Below are positions 1 to 8,566 of a stretch of DNA of 64,000 bases, piece by piece. Position numbers and translations under genes: made by a program. The stretch is from the NCBI GenBank assembly GCA_951828535.1, contig OX639990.1, forward strand, positions 793,300-857,299, in the 5' to 3' direction. Position 1 is the first letter of the stretch. Every line of letters begins with the position of its first letter. The stretch is from an uncultured Candidatus Entotheonella sp. (GTDB taxonomy: Bacteria; Tectomicrobia; Entotheonellia; Entotheonellales; Entotheonellaceae). The notes beneath the pieces are model-generated. The model did no database searches. It worked only from the letters and a program-made list of their open reading frames with translations, and was not told where the DNA came from.

Positions 1-138
1 GACGATACCCAGGGCCTGATGAGCGAGCTCATCGAAACGGGCTATAGCCATCTCAACGAGACCGACCTGGAGGCGATAGCGGTTTACATCCGCTCGCTGC
101 CCCCTGTTCACAACAAGGTTGTTCCACGAGAGAAGTAG
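1..138 (+). CDS. C-terminal end of a c-type cytochrome (partial)
   Basis: The first bases read in frame 1 as the last 45 residues of a protein cut by the window edge. The tail has the usual end of a class I cytochrome c domain: a helix of the form LxExDLEAIAVYIRSLPP, followed by a short basic tail and TAG. This helix packs against the haem. The haem-binding CxxCH and the signal peptide would lie upstream, outside the window. It is probably the electron acceptor of a periplasmic dehydrogenase encoded further upstream, but its partner cannot be seen. Confidence 0.75.
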   Translation, partial: DDTQGLMSELIETGYSHLNETDLEAIAVYIRSLPPVHNKVVPREK

Positions 139-305
139 GCCGGAGCCAACCGTGGTATCGGCTTCGCGGTACGTCGTACAATGCACCCCAACCGGGAGTC
201 GTGTCTCACTTCAGACTCTCCCTCGCCCCAATCCTCTCCCGCCAGAGGAGTGGCTGCAGCAATTTGCTTCGGGGCGTCAGCGCCGCGCCGCCATGAAAGG
301 TCGTT

Positions 306-1481
306 ATGAACGACACACCGATCATCGAGCGAATCCAGCTCACCCGCTACCGCTTTCCGTTCAAGAACGTCGGATACGACCTCAGCTTCGCCATGGGGGC
401 GTTTTACGAGCCCGGCCAGCAGGGCGCCCGCTCAGCCTTGGGCATCCGCATCCATACGGATGTGGGCGTGACCGGCGAATACGTCAGCATCGCGCCCGCC
501 ACCTTCGAGCAGATCAACCTGTTCGCGCCGTTCCTGATCGGCAAGAACGCCCTCGAACGCGAGCGTTTTTACAACCAGGCCAAGGTGATCCTGCGCAAGA
601 ACGACCGCATGGGCATCGGCCCCATCGACATCGCCCTGTGGGACCTGGCGGGTAAGGTGCACCAGGCGCCGATCTACCGGCTGCTGGGCGGTTATCGCGA
701 AGGCCTGCCGACTTACGCCAGCACCTACCACGCCGACCGCACGTCCGGCGGTCTCGACTGCCCGGAGGCATTTGCCGACTTCGCCGAGCAGTGCCTCGAA
801 ATGGGCTATCAGGGATTCAAGATTCACTCCTGGGGGGAAGGCCCCATCGCGCAGGAGGTTGCTACGGTGCACGCCGTCGGACGCCGCGTCGGCGGCAGAA
901 TGGCCCTGATGCTCGATCCGTGCTGCGCTTACAACACCTACGCCGACGCCTTGCGGGTCGGGCGCGCCTGCGACGCCGAAGGGTTTTTCTGGTACGAGGA
1001 CCCGCTCAAGGACGGCGGCGTGTCGCACTACGCCCACCGGCAACTGCGCCGCGCCCTGACCACACCATTGCTGCAGGGTGAGCACCTGCACCTCGTCGAG
1101 GCGCACGTCGACATGGCAGCCGCCGAGGCCACCGACTTCGCGCGCGCCGATCCGGAGTACGACGGCGGCATTACCGGGGTGATGAAAATCGCCCACGCCG
1201 CCGAAGGGTTCGGCATGGACCTGGAACTACACATCGCCGGCCCAGCGCAGCGACACTGCATGGCCGCCATGCGCAACTCCAATTTCTACGAAATGGGCCT
1301 GGTGCACCCGAAGCTGGACAACATCGTATCGCTGCCCATCTACCAGGACGGCTACGCTGATGAGCTTACGAGCATTGACAAAACCGGCTGTGTTCGGGTG
1401 CCGCAGGGGCCGGGCCTCGGTGTCGGATACGACTGGGCCGCGGCGGAGCGCTTCCGGGTGGATGAGGTGGTGATCAAATAG
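306..1481 (+). CDS. Enolase-superfamily (mandelate racemase/muconate lactonizing type) enzyme
   Basis: This 391-residue protein has the full length of the mandelate racemase/muconate cycloisomerase family, whose members abstract the alpha proton of a carboxylate bound to Mg2+. Visible in order are the N-terminal capping domain, a KxH motif near residues 172-174, and probable metal ligands D204 (LMLDP), E231 (WYEDP) and E259 (QGEH), with histidines near 309-317. KxH rather than KxK is usual for acid-sugar dehydratases, so a sugar-acid dehydratase is my best guess; the substrate is unknown. An AAAGG ribosome-binding site lies about five bases before the ATG. It converges on nnr with an 18 bp gap. 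Confidence 0.8.
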   Translation: MNDTPIIERIQLTRYRFPFKNVGYDLSFAMGAFYEPGQQGARSALGIRIHTDVGVTGEYVSIAPATFEQINLFAPFLIGKNALERERFYNQAKVILRKNDRMGIGPIDIALWDLAGKVHQAPIYRLLGGYREGLPTYASTYHADRTSGGLDCPEAFADFAEQCLEMGYQGFKIHSWGEGPIAQEVATVHAVGRRVGGRMALMLDPCCAYNTYADALRVGRACDAEGFFWYEDPLKDGGVSHYAHRQLRRALTTPLLQGEHLHLVEAHVDMAAAEATDFARADPEYDGGITGVMKIAHAAEGFGMDLELHIAGPAQRHCMAAMRNSNFYEMGLVHPKLDNIVSLPIYQDGYADELTSIDKTGCVRVPQGPGLGVGYDWAAAERFRVDEVVIK

Positions 1482-1499
1482 GCGATGACCTGCCACCGC

Positions 1500-3068
1500 T
1501 CAGACGATTTGCGGCCCGGTGTAGCGCTCGTCCCACGGTTTGCCGCCACGCACTTGCCGCATGGCCGCCGGCAGCGCCCGCAGGATGTCCGACGCCACCA
1601 GGCCGTCGGCGCCGGTTTCGGCAGCCGCCAGGTCACCGGCCACGCCGTGCACGAAAACTCCCATGCGCACCGCCCCGGGAATCGCAAGACCCAACCCGAA
1701 CATGGCGGCAATGGCGCCCGTCAGAACGTCGCCCGAGCCCGGGGTGGCCATACCGGAGTTCCCGCTGAGGTTGATGAATACCCGCCCGTCGGGGGTAGCA
1801 ATCAGCGAGTGCGCGCCTTTCAGGACGATTAACGCCCTGAGCCGCGCCGCGGTTTCCTGGACGGCAGCGATGCGGTCGGCTTCTACCTCGTTGGCAGAGC
1901 GGCCGGTCAGGCGGGCCATCTCGCCGGTGTGCGGGGTCAGAATGGTCGGTTGCTGTCGATTAGCGAGGATTGACGGTTCCCCGCACATGGCCGTGATGCC
2001 GTCGCCATCAATCAGCAGCGGCTTGCTCAACTCGGCAGCCAACTCGCGAGCCAGTTGCTGAGATTCCGCGTCCAGTGACAATCCGGGGCCGAGCACCACG
2101 AAATCCACACCCGCGGCGAGGTCCAGCAAAGCCGCCTTGTTGCCGATACCGATGCTGCCAGCAGGTGTTTCCTGCTGCGGCACAAAGACGATCTCAGAGC
2201 CTTGGATGGCAAGAAACGGCGTCATGGCGGCGGGAGCGGCGAGCCGCGCGTAGCCGCCGCCGGCTTTCAGGAACGACAGGGCGGCCAGGTACGGAGCACC
2301 GAAGTAACTGCCCGCACCGGCGATAAACAGCGCGTCGCCAAACGTTCCCTTGTGGCCCTGCGGGTCGCGCGGCGGCAGGGGCAGGGGATCATTGACGGCC
2401 ACCTGCAGATCGGCCGCCTCGATCATGGAGGGCGGGAACGAGAGGGGAGAAACGTATAGCTTTCCGCAGTGTCCAAACCCGGGCCACAACAGGTTGCCGC
2501 GTTTGGGCAGGCCGAAGGTGACGGTCAGGTCGGCGCGCACGGCGACGCTCATCACGGCGCCGGTGTCACCGTGTATGCCAGAGGGCACGTCGAGACTCAA
2601 CACGGTTTTGCCGCTGTCGTTGATGTGCTCAATGACCTCGCGTTGCAGACCCGCCACCGGACGGGAAAGCCCCGTGCCCAGAAGGGCGTCAACAACGACG
2701 TCGCAGGCAGCCAGATCGGCGGCCAGAGGATCAATTTCTTTGAGGGTGTCAACCTTGACCGGCAGGCGGGATAAGGTCTGCCGATTTTTCATGGCAGGGC
2801 CGCGCAGGCGATTTTCGTCACCGACCACGACCACGTTCACGGCAGCGCCGTCGGCATGCAGTCGCCGCGCCACCACGAAGCCGTCGCCACCGTTGTTGCC
2901 GACGCCGCAGACGACGACAAAGCTTTTGCCCGCGACGCCGACCTCGCGCCCGAGCACCGCGCGGGCTGCCTCGCCGGCGTTCTCCATGAGCAGGTCCTCG
3001 GGAATGCCGAAAGCTTCAATCGCCTCGCGGTCCAGCGCCCGCATTTCTTCAATACTGCTGACTTTCAT
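1500..3068 (-). CDS. nnr: Bifunctional NAD(P)H-hydrate epimerase / ADP-dependent NAD(P)H-hydrate dehydratase
   Basis: This is a repair enzyme for hydrated nicotinamide cofactors. The N-terminal YjeF_N domain (about residues 1-210) epimerizes R- and S-NAD(P)HX; it shows the start MxxIDREAxE-like helix, MENAG, and the glycine-rich CGVGNNGGDGFV loop. The C-terminal ribokinase-like domain (about 225-510) dehydrates S-NAD(P)HX with ADP; it shows KGTFG, the GPGL loop and the NSGMATPGSGDVLTG signature with the catalytic Asp. At 522 residues it matches the usual length of the fused enzyme. It is a cytoplasmic housekeeping gene, monocistronic as far as can be seen. Confidence 0.95.
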   Translation of the reverse strand: MKVSSIEEMRALDREAIEAFGIPEDLLMENAGEAARAVLGREVGVAGKSFVVVCGVGNNGGDGFVVARRLHADGAAVNVVVVGDENRLRGPAMKNRQTLSRLPVKVDTLKEIDPLAADLAACDVVVDALLGTGLSRPVAGLQREVIEHINDSGKTVLSLDVPSGIHGDTGAVMSVAVRADLTVTFGLPKRGNLLWPGFGHCGKLYVSPLSFPPSMIEAADLQVAVNDPLPLPPRDPQGHKGTFGDALFIAGAGSYFGAPYLAALSFLKAGGGYARLAAPAAMTPFLAIQGSEIVFVPQQETPAGSIGIGNKAALLDLAAGVDFVVLGPGLSLDAESQQLARELAAELSKPLLIDGDGITAMCGEPSILANRQQPTILTPHTGEMARLTGRSANEVEADRIAAVQETAARLRALIVLKGAHSLIATPDGRVFINLSGNSGMATPGSGDVLTGAIAAMFGLGLAIPGAVRMGVFVHGVAGDLAAAETGADGLVASDILRALPAAMRQVRGGKPWDERYTGPQIV

Positions 3069-3451
3069 AAAGGTTCACCACCTTGTGCCAGAAAGCTCTA
3101 CTTATGACTTGTCTCGTTAACGGGGAAGCTTATGCACCCGGCGCCGCGAACGCTGACGGCCGATGTCTGCCACGCTGCTGTCGCACCACAAGATAGCGGG
3201 CTCAGCACCCGCAAAACGGCCCATGAGCGCGTGCCTGTGTAGGATGCAATGAGGGTATTTTATGGCCTCAGGGGAAGCAGGCCAAGCCGATTGCTTTTGG
3301 TTCTGGCCTGGACTAGGATCATGCGCGATAATGGCCACCCCGCATGAGGACCCGCCGATGGTCAAGCATCGCCGACGGAAAACCACAATCGTCGCTCTGG
3401 GCCCGCGCTGCGAAAAGAGCGTTACCGCGGTGCTGCTTTCTGAGCAGTGGC
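3069..3451. other. Intergenic stretch, no gene supported
   Basis: This stretch of about 380 bases lies between the divergent nnr and the cysteine hydrolase. Short open frames occur on both strands but none has a ribosome-binding site or a recognisable product. Promoters for the two divergent units are expected here; I cannot point to convincing -35/-10 pairs. The upstream in-frame ATG at 3344 would add 36 residues to the hydrolase that lack resemblance to the family. Confidence 0.5.
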
Positions 3452-4099
3452 ATGACGGCCTTTCCTGCTGACGCTACGGCGGTGGTCGTCATCGACCCGC
3501 TTAACGACTTCGTATCCCGCCGGGGCAAAGGCTGGCTATTGCTGCGGCCGGTTGCCCTCCGTGTCGATTTGATCGCCAATCTCCGGCGCGTGCTTACCGC
3601 TACGCGACGGTCAGGGGTTCTGGTCGTCTACGCGCCCCATCACCGGTACCATCCAAACGAGAATCAGCCACGATTCCCGAACCCAAGTCAATTTCTCGGA
3701 CGCCGAAATCGGTTCTTTCACGCCGGGCGACATGGTGGCAAGTTTCACAGTGAGTTGGCCCCTGAGGCCGCCGAGTTTGTTGCGTGCGAGCATCCGGTTT
3801 CCAGCGCCTTCGGTGGCACGGATCTGGACCCGCATCTGCACGGCGCGGGGATCACCCACATCGTGATCTGCGGTCTGCTCACCAACACCTGCGTCGAATC
3901 GACCGTCCGTCAGGGCGTCGATCTCGGCTACCACGTCACCGTATTGCGCGACGCGGTAGCCTCGTGGAGTCATCGGGACCACGACGCGGCGATCGAAGGA
4001 ACGCTCCCACTCGTCGCGCATCGGCTGATGACCGTGGCCGAGTTCGAGCGGGCCATAGAGACAATGCGGGAGGGCGGTCATGCGTCGGCATCGGGATAA
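3452..4099 (+). CDS. Isochorismatase-like cysteine hydrolase
   Basis: This is a cysteine hydrolase of the isochorismatase fold, the family that includes nicotinamidase and related amidases and hydrolases. The Asp of the triad is in VVVIDPLNDF close to the N-terminus, and the nucleophile is in LLTNTCVEST. The middle triad position reads CEHPVSSAF, so the usual Lys is Glu. An E-H variant at this position also occurs in a common subfamily, so activity is likely but the substrate is unknown. I start at the ATG at 3452 because family similarity begins immediately after it; an earlier ATG at 3344 is possible. The 3' end overlaps the next gene by 20 bases. Confidence 0.8.
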   Translation: MTAFPADATAVVVIDPLNDFVSRRGKGWLLLRPVALRVDLIANLRRVLTATRRSGVLVVYAPHHRYHPNENQPRFPNPSQFLGRRNRFFHAGRHGGKFHSELAPEAAEFVACEHPVSSAFGGTDLDPHLHGAGITHIVICGLLTNTCVESTVRQGVDLGYHVTVLRDAVASWSHRDHDAAIEGTLPLVAHRLMTVAEFERAIETMREGGHASASG

Positions 4100-4781
4100 C
4101 ATCTTCAACCGGGTAATGAACGGCTACATGCGCCGCGCCGCGGAGCGTGCGCTGCGATGCGACCTGGCCTTCAACGCTGCCGATACTGCCGTCTTACTGG
4201 TCGCCTGTCAGAACGACTTGTTTACGCCGGACGGCCGTGGCAATGATCTGACCGCCGGGCCTGAGGCTGCTGCCTCCGTCGTCTTGACTCTTGCGAGACT
4301 TCTCGATACGGCCCGCGGACGCGGGTGGGACGTGGTCTACGCACCCCACGCTGGGTTGGCGGACTTGGTGGGCGACAAGCCCCTGCCTCTCGTCCCGATT
4401 CTGTCACGGATGCGAGAGCAGGGCCTCTTCGAAGCCGGCAGTTGGGGAGCGGAGATGCACGAACGGCTGGCTCCGGCCGCCGGGGACGACGTGCGCCCTC
4501 CCTATGCGGGCTTGAGCGCGTTCGCTGGCACCGGCCTTGCCGGTCACCTTTGGGCAGCAGGGGTGGCACGCGTCGTGGTCGTGGGCGCCCTCGCCGACGT
4601 CCAGGTCGATTCCACGGCGCGCGATGCAGTGGAGAACGGGTTTCAGACTATCATCATCGCCGATGGCTGCCTGGCATCTTCCGAAGCCAACTGGCGACGG
4701 GCCATTGAGGTCAATCTCCCACGCCTGGTTCATGCGGTACTTTCCGGCACGACATTCGACGCGCTTTGCCGCTCCGCATAG
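4080..4781 (+). CDS. Isochorismatase-fold paralogue lacking all catalytic residues
   Basis: This 233-residue protein aligns along its length with the preceding hydrolase and was probably formed by tandem duplication. None of the catalytic triad survives: VVVIDPLND is LLVACQND (Asp to Ala), the Glu/Lys position in front of SAF is Pro, and TNTCVEST is ADVQVDST (Cys to Gln). The fold landmarks (SAFAGTGL, GFQTIIIADGCLAS) are kept. Start at ATG 4080 is supported by a GGGAGGG ribosome-binding site within the end of the upstream gene, so the two are translationally coupled. A structural or regulatory partner of the active paralogue is the likeliest role. Confidence 0.75.
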   Translation: MRRHRDNIFNRVMNGYMRRAAERALRCDLAFNAADTAVLLVACQNDLFTPDGRGNDLTAGPEAAASVVLTLARLLDTARGRGWDVVYAPHAGLADLVGDKPLPLVPILSRMREQGLFEAGSWGAEMHERLAPAAGDDVRPPYAGLSAFAGTGLAGHLWAAGVARVVVVGALADVQVDSTARDAVENGFQTIIIADGCLASSEANWRRAIEVNLPRLVHAVLSGTTFDALCRSA

Positions 4782-4823
4782 AGGGTTACGGTTTCGTCTG
4801 CTTCGTAATCTGCACGTCCCTCG

Positions 4824-4843
4824 GCGCCTTTGAGCAGAGGCGC
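4824..4843 (+). terminator. Weak hairpin after the hydrolase pair
   Basis: A six-base stem (GCGCCT with AGGCGC) and an eight-base loop lie about 40 bases after the stop. There is no T-run, so this is only a candidate transcription end. Confidence 0.25.
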
Positions 4844-5005
4844 TGCCTGGTTGCAATCACGTCCTGAACCGCAGAAATCGGGTTGATCGCCTGCGGCGTA
4901 TCTTGTCTCCACCATGCGCTGTACCCGGCCGGTGAGAAGCATCGTTATGACAATCGTCAAGACAGTCCAAGCCTCGAATCGTTCACTTGTTCACGAGGCA
5001 CGACC

Positions 5006-5839
5006 ATGACACAACAATCACTCAGCCCCGCTAATTCTGTCTCGTCCCGTTTGCCTTCAGCCCTTGATCCCGGCACCGACCTGGCGCGTCAACTGGAACT
5101 CAAACCGCCTGTCGTGTTTCTGGATTACGACGGCACCCTGACCCCTATCGTGGCGCGTCCCGAGCTGGCCATCCTGAACGAGGCCGTGCGCCGCACACTC
5201 ATAGCGTTGGCCGAGCGCTGCCCGGTAGCCGTTGTCAGCGGCCGCGACCGCTCCGACGTGCAACGTCTGGTCGACATCGACGGCCTCATCTACGCCGGCA
5301 GTCACGGTTTCGACATCGGCGATCCGGGCCTGCAAACCGAACACGGAGCCCCGTATCTGCCGGACCTGGACGACGCCGAGGCGGAACTTCGGCAGTCTCT
5401 CGCTCACATCCGGGGAACATTACTGGAGCGCAAGACATACTCGCTCGCCGTGCACGTGCGGGGACTGGCGCCGGATGCCGCCCTCGCGGCTGAGGCCGCT
5501 GTTGACGGCACCCTCAGCCGCCATACCCGCCTACGCAAGGGTACCGGCAAGATGGTATTCGAGCTGCTGCCGCGCCTTGATTGGCATAAAGGCAAGGCCG
5601 TTCTTCACATCTTGGAAGTTCTGCGGCTTCCCGCTGCCGATGTGTTGCCCATTTACATCGGCGACGACCGTACCGACGAGGACGCCTTCGCCGCCCTAGC
5701 CGGCCGCGGCATCGGCATCCTGGTCGCCGAATCGCCGCGGCCAACCGCGGCCTACTATACACTACGGGACCCTGACGAGGTGCACCGCTTCCTGCGGCGT
5801 CTGGTTGACGCTGTTGGGCCGCGCGCCTTGTCGTCTTGA
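5006..5839 (+). CDS. otsB: Trehalose-6-phosphate phosphatase
   Basis: This HAD-superfamily phosphatase removes phosphate from trehalose-6-phosphate, the last step of trehalose synthesis. Motif I is LDYDGTLTPI, with the nucleophile Asp near residue 38. Motif II is in VVSGRDRSDV, the substrate loop contains GSHGFDI, the later Lys is in HKGKAV, and motif IV is in YIGDDRTDEDAF. At 277 residues it has the length of bacterial OtsB. Start at ATG 5006 follows a GAGG about eight bases upstream. No otsA is in the window, so the synthase must be elsewhere or the enzyme acts on another sugar phosphate. Confidence 0.9.
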   Translation: MTQQSLSPANSVSSRLPSALDPGTDLARQLELKPPVVFLDYDGTLTPIVARPELAILNEAVRRTLIALAERCPVAVVSGRDRSDVQRLVDIDGLIYAGSHGFDIGDPGLQTEHGAPYLPDLDDAEAELRQSLAHIRGTLLERKTYSLAVHVRGLAPDAALAAEAAVDGTLSRHTRLRKGTGKMVFELLPRLDWHKGKAVLHILEVLRLPAADVLPIYIGDDRTDEDAFAALAGRGIGILVAESPRPTAAYYTLRDPDEVHRFLRRLVDAVGPRALSS

Positions 5840-5911
5840 TCCCGTATAGTGCGACACGTATGATGCGCCGGTTGAGCCGACCCAGCACTATCGATGCAAA
5901 GGGGATTACGC

Positions 5912-6910
5912 ATGCAAATGAAAGCAGCCGTTTATCACGGGCCGCGAGACATCCGGGTGGAAGAGGTTGATCGGCCGGAAATCGGCGATCACGACGTGTT
6001 GGTGCAGGTGAGGGCGTGCGGCATCTGCGGCTCCGATTTGCACATGTACCGGCTCGGGATGTTCGAGACGTTGGGGCGCCCGATTGACGACCATCGGCGC
6101 ATCATGGGTCACGAACTGAGCGGTGAGATCGTTGAGGTAGGCGAGAAGGTCAGCGGCTTTCGGGTTGGCGACCGCATCACCGGGGTGGGGCAGGGCGGCT
6201 TCGCGGAATACGTGTCGGTGCCGGTCACCGAGCGCAGCCCGCACATTCTGCCGGAGCCGATCAGTTTCGAGGATGGCGCCACCCTCGAACCCTTGGCTAC
6301 CTCCTTGCACGGCGTGTCGCTTGGGCAGCCTGCCGCCGGCGAGACGGTCGTGGTGCTGGGTGCTGGCATTATCGGTCTGGGCTGCGTCCAGGCCATCCGG
6401 GCGACGGTCGATTGCCGCATCATCGCCGTCGACGCATCCGAACGCCGACTGGATATGGCCAAATCCCTCGGTGCCGATGCCACCGTCAACCTGACCGAAA
6501 CCGATTCGGTGGAAGCGGTTATTGAGCTCAGCGGAGGCGCCAAGCCGGTGGAGCGCTTCGGGGTTCGCGGCGGCAACGCCGATTTGGTCATCGACTGCGC
6601 CGGGGCGCCGGCTTCGCCCAACCAGGGTCTGCTCATGTTGAAACAGCAGTATGGCCGTCTGGTGTTCGTCGCCCTTTTCGAGCGCCCCGCCGACCTGGAT
6701 TTCAACCAGGTGGTGCGCAAGCATGTCGCCATCTATGGGTCCTGGACCTGGACCGGCGACGACTACCGCCGCGCCATTGAGCTTGTTGAAAGCGGGAAGG
6801 TCCAACGCCAGCCCTTGATTTCCCATGCCCTCGACCTGGACGAAGCCCCCGAGGGGTTCGCCATTCAGGACCAGCCCGACGCCGCCGTTAAGGTGGTGCT
6901 GAAGCCTTGA
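5912..6910 (+). CDS. Zinc-type medium-chain alcohol/polyol dehydrogenase without structural zinc lobe
   Basis: This is an NAD(P)-dependent dehydrogenase of the medium-chain family, resembling threonine, sorbitol or galactitol dehydrogenases. Catalytic zinc ligands are in CGICGSDLH and the GHE of IMGHELSG. The Rossmann dinucleotide site is VVLGAGIIGLG. The four-cysteine structural zinc loop that usually follows GDRV is absent: the chain goes from GDRITGVGQGG straight to FAEYV. I start at ATG 5912 because AAAGGGGA lies about eight bases before it; an ATG at 5894 has no such site. The substrate is unknown. Confidence 0.85.
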   Translation: MQMKAAVYHGPRDIRVEEVDRPEIGDHDVLVQVRACGICGSDLHMYRLGMFETLGRPIDDHRRIMGHELSGEIVEVGEKVSGFRVGDRITGVGQGGFAEYVSVPVTERSPHILPEPISFEDGATLEPLATSLHGVSLGQPAAGETVVVLGAGIIGLGCVQAIRATVDCRIIAVDASERRLDMAKSLGADATVNLTETDSVEAVIELSGGAKPVERFGVRGGNADLVIDCAGAPASPNQGLLMLKQQYGRLVFVALFERPADLDFNQVVRKHVAIYGSWTWTGDDYRRAIELVESGKVQRQPLISHALDLDEAPEGFAIQDQPDAAVKVVLKP

Positions 6911-7195
6911 GCACGGGCGGGCATCCGTAGGCTACTGGAAATTTTCGTGCAGCACGGACAACGCGGAGGCACAAAGCGCGCCGAACGGATCGACCGCCAC
7001 CCCGCTGACCCTGACTGCAGACAATGCCACGCCCTTCGAGGGCGCCACGATCAACGCGACGGCCACGCTGGCCAATGCGCCGAGCGGGAATACGGCCGTG
7101 GCTTTCCACTGCCCCGTATCCGAGGACAGTGTCTTTTGCAACGAGTCGCGGCTACGATCCCGAACGGGGGCTGACAATGTCGCCGTAACCCAGCG
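6911..7195 (+). pseudogene. Possible remnant of an Ig-like-repeat secreted protein
   Basis: The 314 bases before the toxin-antitoxin pair hold no intact gene. One plus-strand frame is open for about 95 codons without a start and reads like a bacterial Ig-like domain: Thr/Ala/Asn-rich segments such as TPLTLTADNATPFEGATI and ATLANAPSGNTAVAF, with two cysteines. Composition of this type is typical of secreted repeat proteins and unlike chance high-GC frames. The frame loses this character near 7195, just before the antitoxin ribosome-binding site. I call it a decayed fragment; it could also be chance. Confidence 0.35.
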
Positions 7196-7224
7196 CAAGC
7201 CTGCATCGCCGCAAGGAGAATGCC

Positions 7225-7443
7225 GTGTTGTGGATCCAACTCCCCGAAGACATCGAAGCCCGACTCGAGCATCTTGCGAAACAAACGGGTCGAAGCAAAA
7301 GCTCCTACGCCCGTGAAGCCATCCTCGAAAAAATCGAGGACATGGAAGATATTTACCTGGCCGAAAAAGTGCTGGAGCGCGTTCGCAAGGGAGAGGAGGA
7401 AATCATCAGCGCGGAAGACATGTGGCGTGACCTGGAGGATTGA
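7225..7443 (+). CDS. relB: RelB-like ribbon-helix-helix antitoxin
   Basis: This 72-residue protein begins with a short strand (LWIQLPEDIEARLEHLA) and a helix (TGRSKSSYAREAILEKIED) of the ribbon-helix-helix DNA-binding fold. An acidic C-terminal helix follows that would wrap the toxin. It has the size and layout of RelB/DinJ-type antitoxins. AAGGAG lies seven bases before the ATG. The gene overlaps the toxin by 17 bases, the usual arrangement of type II modules, which are autoregulated by the antitoxin alone and in complex with the toxin. Confidence 0.85.
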   Translation: MLWIQLPEDIEARLEHLAKQTGRSKSSYAREAILEKIEDMEDIYLAEKVLERVRKGEEEIISAEDMWRDLED

Positions 7444-7696
7444 ATATACCGGTAGCGCCCGAAGGTCCATCCGCCGACTCGACCCGCAGGTTCAACGGCG
7501 CCTGCGGGATTTCCTGGAAAACCGATTGGCACACATGGATAACCCGCGCCAACTCGGGGCCGCGCTGCAGGGAACGCCATACCACGACCTGTGGCGATAC
7601 CGGGTAGGAAACTACCGGATCATTACCGAGATAGACGACGACAGCATCCGCATTCTCGTCGTCCGCATCGCCCACCGCCGCGAGGCATACCGATAG
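7427..7696 (+). CDS. relE: RelE/ParE-superfamily toxin
   Basis: Read from the GTG at 7427, this small basic protein of about 89 residues starts MTWRIEYTGSARRSIRRL, the standard start of RelE toxins. It continues with LWRYRVGNYRIITEI and ends in RIAHRREAYR, both conserved in the family. RelE-type toxins cleave mRNA in the ribosome. The GTG start lies inside the antitoxin gene and I chose it because it restores the canonical N-terminus; no ATG is available. The paired antitoxin is directly upstream. Confidence 0.85.
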   Translation: MTWRIEYTGSARRSIRRLDPQVQRRLRDFLENRLAHMDNPRQLGAALQGTPYHDLWRYRVGNYRIITEIDDDSIRILVVRIAHRREAYR

Positions 7697-7880
7697 CGGA
7701 ATAAAACCGTGGCAAGATGGCCCCGTGCTGAAGGGAGCATCAGGGTTTTGATTCATGGCTTGAGGACCCTTTTGGCGGAGTGCGGGTGGGGCACCCGCTT
7801 TGGCCGCCCTGACGTCCAGCAACGGCGCGGATTTCAGGGCTGGTCGAAGTTACATAATCGCCCGTATCGGAAGGTGGGCA

Positions 7881-8537
7881 ATGGGCAATTCTTGGGGGAT
7901 TGTGGTGCTTCTGACGTTTATAGACGGCCCGGTCACAGTGTTGACGGTAGGGGCCGCCGTTGGTGAACAAGAGGTCGTCCTCGGGATAGTTGGGATAGGC
8001 GTTCCGGTCATAGTGGCGATCATAGCGGCGGCCGCGTCAACTAGGAGAGAAGAAAAGCGAAGAGAAGCGGTGGAGTTAAAACGACTCCAGAAGGACGAGC
8101 AAGCAAAATGGCTGGAGGCGGAGCTACAGGCAAGAAAAAGGAAATCGGAAAAAGCAGAGTGGTTGCGACAGGAAAGGACGAGATGGGAACGGGAGGAGAG
8201 GGATCGAAAGCAAGCGGAAGAGAGAAGGAGGCAAATACAGATAGCTTTGTTTGGGCCGTCTTCGGCGAATCACCCCCAGACGGCTTTGTTTGGGAACTAC
8301 CCCCGGACGGAGAAGCACCTGCTATATGGCAATCAGGAAGACCGATGCACCGGCTGCTGCGGCCTGCTCCCCTTCCCCAACATGACGATCGATCATGTCG
8401 TCCCCCAGGCCAACGGCGGCACCGACCGCATCAGCAACCTGCAACTGCTCTGTAATGCCTGTAATTCCATGAAGGGCACGGGTACACAGGAGAAACTCAT
8501 CGTGCGGCTCATTCAGGATGGGATTCGGACGGGATAG
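7881..8537 (+). CDS. Membrane-anchored coiled-coil HNH endonuclease
   Basis: This protein of about 218 residues has three parts. Two hydrophobic segments (around residues 6-20 and 33-52) probably anchor it in the membrane. A long, highly charged Arg/Glu/Lys helix (about 53-120) is likely a coiled coil. A C-terminal HNH nuclease domain has a CxxC pair (CTGCC), IDHVVPQANGGTD, and NLQLLCNACNSMKG, so the catalytic His and the zinc cysteines are present. The ATG at 7881 is preceded by AAGGTGG. It lies between a toxin-antitoxin pair and a DUF2971-like gene beside an insertion sequence, so a role in defence or in a mobile island is plausible but unproven. Confidence 0.75.
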   Translation: MGNSWGIVVLLTFIDGPVTVLTVGAAVGEQEVVLGIVGIGVPVIVAIIAAAASTRREEKRREAVELKRLQKDEQAKWLEAELQARKRKSEKAEWLRQERTRWEREERDRKQAEERRRQIQIALFGPSSANHPQTALFGNYPRTEKHLLYGNQEDRCTGCCGLLPFPNMTIDHVVPQANGGTDRISNLQLLCNACNSMKGTGTQEKLIVRLIQDGIRTG

Positions 8538-8566
8538 GAGGAAAGACACATCCAGGACAGATATCA

